Source: JACCXG01 sp963785755
Lineage (GTDB): Bacteria; Acidobacteriota; Vicinamibacteria; Vicinamibacterales; 2-12-FULL-66-21
Direction: 5' to 3'
DNA: 64,000 nucleotides
NCBI GenBank assembly: GCA_963785755.1
Contig: CAWAXG010000016.1
Coordinates: 52,641-116,640, forward strand
A program made the position numbers and the translations under genes. Below, piece after piece: positions 7,702 through 16,823 of the stretch. Numbering within the stretch: position 1 is the first letter of the stretch; every line of letters begins with the position of its first letter. The notes under the pieces are model-generated. The model was not told the DNA's origin. It did not search any database and saw only the letters and a list, made by a program, of their open reading frames with translations.

Positions 7702-10668
7702 ATGAAGCGCAGCCCCTTCCGGACGACTCTCGGTCGGGCGGTCCTGATCGGTGGGATCGTGATGTGGTTCGTTCCGTTTTCGCCCCAGGCCCAGACCGCT
7801 TCGCCGGCCGGCCAGCAGGTGGCGACCCCCGCGCAGGGGGGGCCCGGTGAACCCGTTGCGCAAGTCCCGGGGCAGCCGGGTGGTCGGGGGGCCCGCGGCG
7901 GCCGAGGAGGCCTTGGCGGTCCGCAGGAGAACGATCCGGCGAACGCCACCGCGGACTACGGGCCCAAGCCTCCGGTCAAGGTGCTCACGCCGCAGGAACA
8001 AGCGAAGAAGTTCTGGCTGCCGGCCGGTTTCCGGATGGAGCCGGTGCTCACCGACCCCGACATCGAAGAGTCCGCGCAGATCGCGTTCGACGGCAACGGC
8101 CGCATGTTCGTGCTCGAGTTACGGGGCTACATGCAGGATGCCGATGCGGGCGGCGAGCTCGATCCGGTTGGCCGCATCTCGGTCCACGAGGATCGCGACA
8201 ACGATGGCAAGTACGAACGCCACAGCGTCTTCGTCGACAAGCTCATCTTCCCGCGGTTCGTGATGCCCTGGGGCGCCAACGCCGTGCTCACCATGGAGTC
8301 GAACGCGGACGAGGTCTGGAAGTTCACCGACACGAACAACGACAGCGTCGCCGACAAGAAGGAGTTGTTCGCCACGGGATTCGGCCGCCTCGCCAACGTC
8401 GAGCACCAGCAGTCCGGGCTGTTCTGGGCGATGGACAACTGGCTGTACAGCACGGTGAACGCCTTCCGCGCGCGCTGGAATCCGGCGGGCGGTCCGGTCG
8501 GTCGGGAACGCACCGGCGGCAACAACGCGGCATGGGGCGCCACCATGGACAACTACGGGAAGGTCTGGTTCCAGGGTGGCGCGAGCGGCATGCCGGGATA
8601 CTTTCAGTTGCCGGTCCACTACGGCAACTTCAGCGTGCCGGACCAGTACGAGCCTGACCTGAACATCACGTGGGGCGCGCCCGTGCTCATCGCCGACATG
8701 CAGGGCGGCCTGCCCTCGGTGCGCCTGCCCGACGGCTCGCTCAACCGCTCGACGGCCGGCGCCGGCAACGATGTCTTCCGCGGGCATCGCCTGCCGCCGG
8801 ACATGATCGGCGACTACTTCTATGGCGAAACGGTCGCGCGGATCGTTCGCCGCCTGCGGCCGGTGAAGGCCGAGGGGCTCACCCAGCTTCGCAACGTCTA
8901 TCCGCTCTCGGAGTTCATCCGATCGACCGATCCGTTGTTCAGGCCCGTCGACATGACCACGGCGCCCGACGGAACGATGTACATCACCGACATGTATCGC
9001 GGCATCATTCAGCAGGCGACCTGGTCGGGCCGCGGCACCTATCTGCGGAGAAAGATCGAGCAGTATCAGCTGGACAAGATCTATCGTCACGGACGGATCT
9101 GGCGGCTGTCGTACCAGGGGATCGAGCGCGACCGGACCCAGCCGCGGATGTTGAACGAAATCCCCGCGCAGCTGGTGGCGCATCTGAGCCACCCGAACGG
9201 ATGGTGGCGCGACACGGCGCAGCAGCTGCTCGTGCTCGAGCAGGACAAGTCCGTCGTCCCGGCGCTTCAGAAGCTCGCGGCCACGCGCGGTGACAAGAAT
9301 CAGCTCGCCCGTCTTCACGCCCTGTGGACGCTCGAGGGTCTCGGGGCGCTCGATGCCGGATTCGTTCGCGAGCAGCTGAAGGATGCGGATCCGCAGATCC
9401 GCATTCACGCGATTCGTGCGAGCGAGACGCTCTATAAAGCCGGCGATCGTTCCCTGGCGGCCGAGTATCGCGCTGCGGCAAAGGACAGTGATGCCGACGT
9501 GGCGATTCAGGCGATGCTGACCTCGAAGGTGCTCAACATCCCGGATCTGAAACCGGTCGTCGAGTCTGCGCAGGCCGCGAACAAGGCGCGCGGTGTTCAG
9601 CTGATCGGGACGCAGATCCTGAATCCTGCTGCGGCCGCCACGGGCCGCGGTGGCGGCGGAGGCCGGGGAGGCCCGCCGCCGTTCACGGCAGCAGAAGCGG
9701 CGGTGATCGAATCCGGCGATCAGGTGTACAAGGAGCTGTGCTTCACCTGCCACGGTCCCGATGGCAGAGGGGCGCAACAGGATGGCGGGCCAGCGGGGAC
9801 GATCATGGCGCCGACCCTCGTCGGTTCCACCCGCGTACTCGGTCACCGTGACTACGTCATCAAGACGCTCCTTCACGGCATGACCGGTCCGCTCGATGGC
9901 AAAACGTATCCCGCCGGCGTGATGATCCCGCTCGGCACGAACACCGATCAATGGATCGCCGCCATCGCCTCGTACGTGCGTAACAGTTTCGGCAATCGGG
10001 CCTCGTTCATCACGTCCGACGAGGTCGCACGCGTTCGCGCGGCAACCAATGCGCGCAAAACGATGTGGACGCCGGAAGAACTGGAGTCGTCGGTTCCGCA
10101 GCTGCTCCTCGCGCAGCCATCCTGGAAGCTGACAGCGAGCCACAATTCATCGGCGGCTGCTGGTGCGTTGACCTTCACGACCTGGAACAGCCGCGAGCCG
10201 CAGCAGCCCGGAATGTGGTTCCAGGTCGAATTGCCCGAGCCGGCTCGACTGACGGAGATTCAATTCGAGTCTCCAGGGCCAGGGGGCAGGGGTGGCGGGG
10301 GCGGACGCGGCAGGGGAGCGGCTCCGGCCACACCGGCTGCCGCAGGGCCTTCATCAGCCGCCGCGGCGGCGCCTTCGACCCCTGGCAGCCCGGCATCTCC
10401 GGCCCCGACCGGTGCCGGCGCGCAACCCGCCGCCCCGGTCACGCCGCCGGCCGCCACCTACCCGCGCGGCTACAAAGTCGAAGTGTCGATGGACGGCAAC
10501 GCGTGGACGCCCGTCAGCGATGGCAAGGGGGAGGGACAATCCACGTTCATCACGTTCGAGCCGGTCCAGGCGAAGTTCGTCCGCATCACCCAGACGGCGA
10601 CCGTGGAAGCCGCACCGAACTGGTCGATACAGAGGCTGCGGCTCTACCAGGTCGGCAACATCAGGTAG
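7702..10668 (+). CDS. Secreted PVC-type heme-binding dehydrogenase-like protein with cytochrome c and discoidin-like domains
   Basis: The 988-residue protein has a signal peptide, then a Gly/Arg-rich linker (residues about 45-75). A membrane-bound-dehydrogenase-like six-bladed propeller (about 95-470) follows, with AFDGNGRMFVLE, FRPVDMTTAPDGTMYITDMYRG and KIYRHGRIWRL. Then come HEAT-like helices (about 490-630), a second Gly-rich linker, a cytochrome c domain with CFTCH (Cys680, Cys683, His684), and a C-terminal F5/8-type galactose-binding-like domain. Family knowledge: such proteins oxidise sugars or alcohols outside the cytoplasm and pass electrons to the attached heme. GGAG precedes the ATG by ten bases. 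It opens a run of same-strand redox and sugar genes reaching 16.6 kb. Confidence 0.88.
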   Translation: MKRSPFRTTLGRAVLIGGIVMWFVPFSPQAQTASPAGQQVATPAQGGPGEPVAQVPGQPGGRGARGGRGGLGGPQENDPANATADYGPKPPVKVLTPQEQAKKFWLPAGFRMEPVLTDPDIEESAQIAFDGNGRMFVLELRGYMQDADAGGELDPVGRISVHEDRDNDGKYERHSVFVDKLIFPRFVMPWGANAVLTMESNADEVWKFTDTNNDSVADKKELFATGFGRLANVEHQQSGLFWAMDNWLYSTVNAFRARWNPAGGPVGRERTGGNNAAWGATMDNYGKVWFQGGASGMPGYFQLPVHYGNFSVPDQYEPDLNITWGAPVLIADMQGGLPSVRLPDGSLNRSTAGAGNDVFRGHRLPPDMIGDYFYGETVARIVRRLRPVKAEGLTQLRNVYPLSEFIRSTDPLFRPVDMTTAPDGTMYITDMYRGIIQQATWSGRGTYLRRKIEQYQLDKIYRHGRIWRLSYQGIERDRTQPRMLNEIPAQLVAHLSHPNGWWRDTAQQLLVLEQDKSVVPALQKLAATRGDKNQLARLHALWTLEGLGALDAGFVREQLKDADPQIRIHAIRASETLYKAGDRSLAAEYRAAAKDSDADVAIQAMLTSKVLNIPDLKPVVESAQAANKARGVQLIGTQILNPAAAATGRGGGGGRGGPPPFTAAEAAVIESGDQVYKELCFTCHGPDGRGAQQDGGPAGTIMAPTLVGSTRVLGHRDYVIKTLLHGMTGPLDGKTYPAGVMIPLGTNTDQWIAAIASYVRNSFGNRASFITSDEVARVRAATNARKTMWTPEELESSVPQLLLAQPSWKLTASHNSSAAAGALTFTTWNSREPQQPGMWFQVELPEPARLTEIQFESPGPGGRGGGGGRGRGAAPATPAAAGPSSAAAAAPSTPGSPASPAPTGAGAQPAAPVTPPAATYPRGYKVEVSMDGNAWTPVSDGKGEGQSTFITFEPVQAKFVRITQTATVEAAPNWSIQRLRLYQVGNIR

Positions 10669-10770
10669 AAGCCGGATGTTGATTTCAGCGAGGACACTCC
10701 ATGGCTAATCGTGAAGGCGGTCTTCCGAAAAGGATGGGAACTGAGGTCGATCACGTAGAGCTCATCAGAA

Positions 10771-10866
10771 GGCACGAGTTTGCGCTTCGACGTTGCACGA
10801 TGACGTTACGAAGAGACGAGTTGCGCTTCGCGCTACACGAAGGCACGACGGCACGACGGCACGAAG
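10771..10866. repeat. GCACGACG word array
   Basis: Repeats of GCACGA(C/A)G, including three consecutive GGCACGAC units, fill the gap just before the next gene. The array ends about 48 bases before its start codon. An open frame runs through it in register with the following gene, but the array is not protein-like. Confidence 0.55.
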
Positions 10867-10913
10867 AATCGGTTCAAGATTTGGTGAGAATTGCAGCAGT
10901 CAAGGAGACGCTG

Positions 10914-12080
10914 ATGTTGACGAGACGTGAATTCGGGAAGATCGCACTGGCCGGACTGCCGGCGGCGACGGTCGTCGGAAGCGGATCGATCTTCGGCGCG
11001 TTCGCGCAGACCAGGCCAAATTCCCTGATCGAGGGCGTGCAGATCGGCACCATCACCTACAGCTTCCGCAGCATGACGGATCAGAGCGCGGAAGCGACGC
11101 TCAAGTACATCCTCGATTCGGGGATCAGCGCCATCGAACTGATGGGCGGTCCGGTCGAGAGCTTCGCCGGCGCGCCGGCGGGAGCAGGTCGCGGCGGCGG
11201 TGGCGGCGGCGGCGGACGTGGTCGCGGCCGCGGCGATGGAGCCGCAGCTGAGCCGCCGCCAATTCCCGAGGGAGCGAAGATGGGTTCGTGGAACGGGCAG
11301 TCGTGCGTGATTCCCGAGGGGCGCGGCGGAGGCGGCGGCGGCCGGCGCGGCGGTGGACGCGGCGAAGCGAACCCCGAGCAGGTGGCCGCGCAGCAGGAAC
11401 AAGCCGCCAAGATGAAGGCCTGGCGCACCAGCGTGTCGATGGATCCGTTCAAGAAGCTGCGCAAGATGTACAACGATGCCGGCGTGACCATCTACGCCTG
11501 GAAGCAGCTCAGTACGAACATGTCGGACGAGGAGCTCGAGTACATCTTCAACGTTGCCGAAGCGCTCGGGTGTACCCACACGACAGTCGAACTGCCGACC
11601 GATGCTGACCGAGCGGGAACTGATCGTCAGCCTGCCGCCGCCGCGCTGAAGCGGCTCGGTGACCTGGCCCTGAAGAAGAAGATCTACGCGGCGTACCACA
11701 CGCATGCGCAGGGCAACATGACGGCGTTCGATCAGGCGTTCTCGATCTCGAAGGGCAACATGGCCAACGTCGACTTCGGCCACTGGGTCGCGGCCGGCAA
11801 CGTCGGCGGTACCCCGATGCAGTTCCTGGAAAAGCATCACGACCGGATCTCGAGCTTCCACCTGAAGGACCGGACGACGCCGGAGCATTGCGCGTTGAAC
11901 CTGCCGTGGGGCACCGGCGAGACCCCGATCAAGCAGATCCTTCAGATGGTGAAGAAGAACAAGTGGAAGATCCCGGGGTCGATCGAGCTCGAATACAACG
12001 TGCCCGAGGGATCGGACGCGGTGCAGGAAACCCGCAAGTGCGTCGAGTACTGCCGGGCGGCGCTCACGGCACGGACCTGA
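10914..12080 (+). CDS. Tat-exported sugar phosphate isomerase/epimerase-like TIM-barrel protein
   Basis: The 388-residue product begins with a twin-arginine signal (TRREFGKIALAG) ending near AFAQ. The body is an AP-endonuclease-2/xylose-isomerase-like TIM barrel: GVQIGTITYSFR start, AIELMGG, TTVELPTDAD, AAYHTHAQG and SFHLKDR, with His and Asp/Glu residues typical of the metal site. It is interrupted by two Gly/Arg-rich insertions (about residues 90-108 and 137-155). AGGAG sits 8 bases before the ATG at 10914, which fixes the start although the frame is open further upstream. Family role: isomerisation, epimerisation or lyase chemistry on sugars. Being exported, it likely acts on periplasmic keto-sugar intermediates with its neighbours; this is inference. 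Confidence 0.87.
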   Translation: MLTRREFGKIALAGLPAATVVGSGSIFGAFAQTRPNSLIEGVQIGTITYSFRSMTDQSAEATLKYILDSGISAIELMGGPVESFAGAPAGAGRGGGGGGGGRGRGRGDGAAAEPPPIPEGAKMGSWNGQSCVIPEGRGGGGGGRRGGGRGEANPEQVAAQQEQAAKMKAWRTSVSMDPFKKLRKMYNDAGVTIYAWKQLSTNMSDEELEYIFNVAEALGCTHTTVELPTDADRAGTDRQPAAAALKRLGDLALKKKIYAAYHTHAQGNMTAFDQAFSISKGNMANVDFGHWVAAGNVGGTPMQFLEKHHDRISSFHLKDRTTPEHCALNLPWGTGETPIKQILQMVKKNKWKIPGSIELEYNVPEGSDAVQETRKCVEYCRAALTART

Positions 12081-12093
12081 TCTGAGGAGGACC

Positions 12094-12135
12094 GCCACCA
12101 GCTCCAGCGTCGTCCTCGATCACGGGGCTGGTGGC
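12094..12135 (+). terminator. Hairpin after the isomerase gene
   Basis: GCCACCAGC (12094-12102) pairs perfectly with GCTGGTGGC (12127-12135), with a 24-base loop, and is followed by TGTCTTTCATTT. It lies 14 bases after the stop codon. The T-run is weak, so it may be an attenuator or an mRNA-stabilising stem instead. Confidence 0.5.
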
Positions 12136-12159
12136 TGTCTTTCATTTCTCAGCATCTTT

Positions 12160-13111
12160 ATGGCGAAGACGCCGCTGGCAGCCCCCACATTCGTCGCCTT
12201 CCTCGCCTTCCTGCTGACCACAGTCCTGGCGACGCCGATCGCGCGGGCGATCCAGGAGCCGGCGCCGCCAGCCGGGACCGGCCGCGGCCGCCAGGGCGGG
12301 CCCGCGCAACCGGGCCGCGGTCGCGGTCCGAACTATCCCCAGCAGCAACGGCCATTGGCTGACGCCGCGGTACTCTGCGCGCGGCAAGGGGCTGTACGAG
12401 AGCAACTGCGCGGCGTGCCATGGCATCGACCTGCGCGGCGGGCAGCAGGGCGGTCCGAACCTGTTGCGCTCGCAGCTCGTGCTGAGCGACAAGAACGGCG
12501 AGCTGATCATGCCGGTGATCCAGAGCGGCCGGCCGACACCGGCAGCCGGCGCTCCACCGATGCCGCCGTTCGCGCTCCCGCAGGACGACCTCAAGGCGAT
12601 CGCGGAATATCTCCACAGCGTGCTCGCGCGGGCCGGCGCCCAGGGCCGGCCGCCCGCAGGCGACGTGGTGCCGCCCGAACAGATCCTCGTTGGCGATGCG
12701 GCGGCAGGGCAGGTCTATTTCACGGCGGCGTGCAGCCGCTGCCACGCCGTTGATGGCGACCTGAAGGGCATCGCGGCGCGGGTGACCGATCCGCGTGAGT
12801 TGCAGAACCTCTGGGTGTCCGGTGGAGGCGGCGGGCGCGGCGGCCGCGGTGCCGCAGCTGCGACAGAGCGGCCGGTGACGGCCGTGGTCACCACAGCGGC
12901 CGGCGCGCGGGTCGAAGGCCGTCTCGTTCGCATCGACGACTTCATCGTCGTGCTGATGCAAGGCGACGGTACACGCCGGACCTTCGTGCGCAAGGGCGAT
13001 GATCCGAAGATCGAGCTTCGCGATCCGGCGGACGCCCACCGCGCGCTCGTGTCTACCCTCACCGATCGCGACATGCACAACGTCACGGCGTACCTGTGGA
13101 CGATGAAGTGA
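12160..13111 (+). CDS. Diheme cytochrome c, frameshifted as read
   Basis: The gene is split over two frames. The first encodes a signal peptide and Gly/Arg/Pro-rich linker from the ATG at 12160. The second encodes the mature protein with two heme motifs, CAACH (near 12407) and CSRCH (near 12733). Rejoining near 12370 gives ...ARGKGLYESNCAACHG. The break lies at or beside GGTAC (12369-12373), the same context as several other single-base lesions in this window. I therefore suspect a consensus error and treat the gene as probably functional. Role: periplasmic electron carrier, most likely partner of the PQQ-type dehydrogenase that starts 28 bases downstream. The C-terminal part (after 12880) looks like an added small beta domain. 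Confidence 0.75.
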
Positions 13112-13139
13112 AGCCCGCGGGCTTCCCTGGAGCCGATCG

Positions 13140-14846
13140 ATGCTGAGAAGACTCGCCGTAGCTCTCTGTCTGGTGGCCGTGCCCGCGCTCCTCGTGGGGC
13201 AGCAGCCGGGCAGCCTCGATCCGGCGACGATCCTGAAGCCGCTGAGCGAGACGTGGCCGACCTATTCAGGCGACTACACGGGCCGGCGTTACAGCGCGCT
13301 CACCCAGATCAATCAGAGCACGGTCAAGAACCTCGGGCTCGCGTGGATCGCGCGCGGGTTCGTGCAGGGCTCCGGCCCGACAGGCCGGGCCTCGGCGGGC
13401 GCCGGCGGCGGCCAGGGTTTTGGCGGCGGCCGCGGCGGCGGGGGGGACGTGCCCCTCACGGTCGCCGGCGAAGCGACCGGCGAGTTCAACAGCGGCGGGC
13501 CGCCGCAAATCCGCGGCTCGATTCTCATGGTCGACGGCGTGCTGTACGCCACGTCGCCCGACAACCTCTGGGCGATCGACGCCCGCGACGGCACCATCCT
13601 CTGGCAGTTCTACTGGAAGACGCGCGGCGGCACGCACACGGGGCATCGCGGCGTCGGGATGTGGCGCAACTATCTCTTCATGGAGACGCACGACAACTAT
13701 CTCGTGAAGATCGACGCGCGCACCGGCAAGGAGGTCTGGCACGTCGAGATCGCACCGTTCGAACAGCAGTACTTCTCGTCGATGGCGCCGGTGATCATCG
13801 GCAATCACGTGATCGCCGGCACCGGCAACGATCTCGACGCCCCGGGATACCTGCAGTCGTTCGATCCCGAAACCGGCAAGCGGCAATGGATCTTCTACAC
13901 CGTGCCGATGAATCCCGGCGATCCGGGCCTGGAGACGTGGCCGAGCCTCGAAGCCGCGCGACACGGCGGCGGTCAGCCCTGGGTGCCGGGCGTCTACGAT
14001 CCGGAGACGCGCCTCTACATCTTCGGCACCGGGAATCCCACGCCCGCGTACACCGTGGCCGGGCGCGGCACAGGCCCCGGGCTCTTCACCTGCTCGCTCA
14101 TTGCGGTCGACGTCGAGACCGGCAAGATGGCCTGGTACTATCAGACCTCTCCGCGCGACATGCACGACTGGGATTCCGCGCAGACTCCGGTCCTGATCGA
14201 CGGCACGGTCAACGGCAAGCCCAGAAAGCTGGTGTCGACCGCGGCGCGGAACGGGTATTTCTTCACCGTCGACCGCGTCACCGGTGAGTACGTCGCGAGC
14301 GGCAAGTTCGGCTCGGTGACGAACTGGGCGAGCGGTCTCGATGCGCAGGGCCGGCCGGTGTTGAATCCCGAGAAGGTGTCGACGATCCCCGGCGCCATCG
14401 TGTCAGGCAGTACGACGAACTGGCCGCCGCCGGCGTATTCGCCGGATACCGGCCTGTTCTACGTGCCCGAAAACAATCAACTGTCCATCACCTATCTGAT
14501 CGATCCCGATCCGCGCGGCTCGATGGGTCTCGGCGGGCGGCAGACGGGCGGAGGCGTGTCCCTGGGCAGCTACATCACCGCCATCGATCCGAAGACGGCG
14601 CAGGTGGCCTGGCGGCACAAGCTCAGTGGCGGCGGGGCGACCGGCATGCTCACGACCGCGGGCCGGCTTCTCTTCGCGGGCGACGGCTCGGGCAATCTCG
14701 TCGCGTTCGATCCGGCGAGCGGCAAGCCGCTGTGGCATTCGCGCATCGGCAACGTCTCGAACGCTCCGCAGACCTATCTGCTCGATGGCAAGCAGTACGT
14801 GCTGGCTGCGGCCGGCGACGCATTGTTCGCGTTCGCGCTCTACTGA
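13140..14846 (+). CDS. Periplasmic PQQ-type quinoprotein dehydrogenase
   Basis: The 568-residue protein has a signal peptide (RRLAVALCLVAVPALLVG) and an eight-bladed quinoprotein propeller. Markers are TYSGDYTGRRYSALTQIN at the start, repeated GTILW/GKEVWH/GKRQW strand ends, and DMHDWDSAQTPVL. The family uses PQQ and calcium to oxidise alcohols or sugars in the periplasm. It lacks an attached heme domain, so electrons would go to a separate cytochrome, and the diheme cytochrome directly upstream is the obvious candidate. A Gly-rich loop (about residues 80-100) matches similar insertions in the neighbouring exported proteins. It is about the length of soluble ethanol- or glucose-type quinoproteins. 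Confidence 0.9.
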   Translation: MLRRLAVALCLVAVPALLVGQQPGSLDPATILKPLSETWPTYSGDYTGRRYSALTQINQSTVKNLGLAWIARGFVQGSGPTGRASAGAGGGQGFGGGRGGGGDVPLTVAGEATGEFNSGGPPQIRGSILMVDGVLYATSPDNLWAIDARDGTILWQFYWKTRGGTHTGHRGVGMWRNYLFMETHDNYLVKIDARTGKEVWHVEIAPFEQQYFSSMAPVIIGNHVIAGTGNDLDAPGYLQSFDPETGKRQWIFYTVPMNPGDPGLETWPSLEAARHGGGQPWVPGVYDPETRLYIFGTGNPTPAYTVAGRGTGPGLFTCSLIAVDVETGKMAWYYQTSPRDMHDWDSAQTPVLIDGTVNGKPRKLVSTAARNGYFFTVDRVTGEYVASGKFGSVTNWASGLDAQGRPVLNPEKVSTIPGAIVSGSTTNWPPPAYSPDTGLFYVPENNQLSITYLIDPDPRGSMGLGGRQTGGGVSLGSYITAIDPKTAQVAWRHKLSGGGATGMLTTAGRLLFAGDGSGNLVAFDPASGKPLWHSRIGNVSNAPQTYLLDGKQYVLAAAGDALFAFALY

Positions 14847-14853
14847 TCCGTCG

Positions 14854-15127
14854 CTACTCCACGATCTCGTCGTACGACTTCGCCGTCCGGCTGTGGTAGT
14901 CGTTGTGCGCCCGGACCATCGCGTCCTTCAAATCCGGGAGACGGATCGTTCCATTCGCCGATGCAGCGCGCGGTGTCGAGCTGGTGCTGGATGTAGGTGT
15001 TGAAGTCGTGTCCGTGGGGTATCTGCCGATCCCACCACACCGACCAGCCATGAGCGGCGAGCGCATCAGCGAGGAGGCCGGCACGCGGCTGGTCCTCGCG
15101 AGCGTAGCTGAGAAAGATGTCCGCCAT
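14854..15127 (-). pseudogene. Truncated TIR-domain gene remnant
   Basis: From an ATG at 15127 the minus strand encodes a clear TIR N-terminus (ADIFLSYAREDQPRAGLLAD...WSVWWDRQIP...) up to TARC near residue 55. There the conserved continuation (VIVLWS and the catalytic-glutamate helix) is missing. A frame change of one base then joins a short unrelated-looking tail that stops at 14854, eight bases from the PQQ dehydrogenase end. TIR domains in bacteria act as NADases in defence systems or as adaptors. This copy lacks the back half of the fold and cannot be active. A larger broken TIR gene lies at 21694-24380. Confidence 0.65.
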
Positions 15128-15289
15128 CAGACGGGCGTATTGTGCCTCAATCTCCGACGCGCAGGCCCTCGAACAACTCATCGGCGGCGGCCCATTCCAA
15201 GTGGTCCTGGTGAGGACGAAACAGGCTTGTGGTAGCCTTCGCCCACGAGGAAGTCGCAAGTCGAAGTTGCAAGGCACAACGGAGGCGGC

Positions 15290-16633
15290 ATGACCAAACG
15301 AGACGAATCGACCAGGCGCGATTTCATCAAGCAAGTCGGCGTCGGCGCCGTCGCAGCTGCCGGCGCGGTTGCCGCGGCGCAGGGCGGCCTCCAGGCGGTC
15401 CCTCAGACGGCGACGCGGGCGAAAGCGCGCATCATCGGCGCCAACGATCGCATCAACCTCGGGTTCGTGGGGTGCGGCGGCCGGATGAACGCCCACATCC
15501 GCCGGATCATGGAGCGCAACAAGGAGCGCGGCGACGTCCAGGCGGTTGCGGTCAACGACATCTGGGACAAACGCAAGCAGCGCGCCCGCGAAGCGACCGG
15601 CGTCGAGGAACGTGCAGTCCACCACGACTATCGCGAAGTGTGTGCCCGGCCCGACGTCGATGTCGTCGTGATCGCGTCGCCCGACCACTGGCACCATCTG
15701 CAGACGATGGAGGCGCTCCGCAACGGCAAGGACGTCTATCTCGAAAAGCCGATGACCTACACGGTCGATGAAGCCAAGGAGATCGCCGAGACGGTGAAGG
15801 CGACCGGCCGCGTGCTCCAGGTCGGCAGCCAGTACGCGTCGATGGATCATTTCTGGAAAGCGAAGAAGGCGATCAAGGACGGCCTCATCGGCGACGTCGT
15901 CTGGGCGTCGGGTGGGTTCGGCCGGAACCGCAATCAGCGCGGGGAATGGAACTACGCGATCGATCCCGAGGCCACCGACAAGACGCTCGACTGGAAGGCG
16001 TTTCTCGGACCGGCGCCGAAGCGGGCCTTCGATCCGGAGCGCTACTTCCGCTGGCGCAAGTACTGGGATTACTCCGGCGGGATTGCCACGGACCTCTTCT
16101 ACCACTCGGTCTCGCCGCTGCTCGTCGCCATCGGCGGAGAGTTTCCCCAGCGGGTGACCGCGTCCGGCGGCATCTACCTTCAGAAGGACCGTGAAGTGCC
16201 CGATACGTTCTTCATGAACGTCGACTACCCGGCGTGGACGATGCAGCTGGCGTGCTCGGTCGGCAGCGGCGTCGGCGCGCCGCTGGTGGTGCACGGCAGC
16301 CGCGGCACGTTGTTCATCGGCCAGAACAGCGAGAGCCTGGTCAACACCCAGATGGACGTCGTGCCCGACCAGGAGTATCGCGAGGAGTTCGTGAAGAAGA
16401 CCGGCGCCGACGTGCTGAAGATCGACGTGCAGCCGGTCGCCCGCGGGACGCACCCGCACATGGACAACTTTCTCGACTGCGTGCGGTCGCGCCAGGAGCC
16501 GAACCTGTCGGCGCAGCTCGGATACCAGGCGATGGCGGCGATCGCGATGGGCGTGCAGGCTTACCGTCAGAGCGAAGTGCTGTTCTTCGACCGCCGGCGC
16601 GAGAAGGTGAGCAACAAGCCGGTAATCACCTAG
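15290..16633 (+). CDS. Tat-exported Gfo/Idh/MocA family oxidoreductase
   Basis: The 447-residue protein begins with a twin-arginine signal (STRRDFIKQVGVGAVAAAG). It has the N-terminal Rossmann region (NLGFVGCGGRMNAH, VIASPDHWHHLQTMEAL) and the diagnostic EKP motif in YLEKPMTYT. A C-terminal Gfo/Idh beta-sheet domain follows. GGAGG lies 6 bases upstream of the ATG. The family oxidises or reduces sugars with a tightly bound NAD(P). Tat export fits an enzyme that folds with its cofactor in the cytoplasm before acting in the periplasm. Together with the TIM-barrel isomerase and DUF1080 proteins nearby it suggests a 3-keto-sugar route; the substrate is not determined. Confidence 0.93.
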   Translation: MTKRDESTRRDFIKQVGVGAVAAAGAVAAAQGGLQAVPQTATRAKARIIGANDRINLGFVGCGGRMNAHIRRIMERNKERGDVQAVAVNDIWDKRKQRAREATGVEERAVHHDYREVCARPDVDVVVIASPDHWHHLQTMEALRNGKDVYLEKPMTYTVDEAKEIAETVKATGRVLQVGSQYASMDHFWKAKKAIKDGLIGDVVWASGGFGRNRNQRGEWNYAIDPEATDKTLDWKAFLGPAPKRAFDPERYFRWRKYWDYSGGIATDLFYHSVSPLLVAIGGEFPQRVTASGGIYLQKDREVPDTFFMNVDYPAWTMQLACSVGSGVGAPLVVHGSRGTLFIGQNSESLVNTQMDVVPDQEYREEFVKKTGADVLKIDVQPVARGTHPHMDNFLDCVRSRQEPNLSAQLGYQAMAAIAMGVQAYRQSEVLFFDRRREKVSNKPVIT

Positions 16634-16650
16634 CAGGTGGCAGAAAGACG

Positions 16651-16726
16651 CCCGAATCAACTCCCAACTCCGCCGCCTCCGCCGCGTGTCCACCATGCGT
16701 CGCGGAGGGGGGAGTTGATACATCCA
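16651..16726. repeat. AACTCCC inverted word pair
   Basis: CAACTCCCAACTCC and a CCGCCTCCGC stem on the left face GCGGAGGGGGGAGTTG on the right, around a short loop. This allows a hairpin of more than 15 pairs. It lies between the oxidoreductase and the barrel gene and uses the same AACTCCC word as 57065-57225 and 58421-58570. Confidence 0.65.
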
Positions 16727-16823
16727 GCCTTCAGACTCCGCCTGAGCCAGTTCTCCATCCCTTCACGCCTTCCCGATCAGCCAGCCAGCCGCGTTCCGGC
16801 GATGGCTGCCTGGCCGAGGGACG

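Noticed and set aside
8119..10143. Minus-strand open frame of 674 codons
   Set aside because: It is the shadow of the secreted heme-binding protein, whose signal peptide, propeller and CFTCH motif are on the plus strand.
12160..13111. Programmed ribosomal frameshift in the cytochrome gene
   Set aside because: There is no slippery heptamer or downstream stem at the break, and the site matches the GTAC context of other likely consensus errors.
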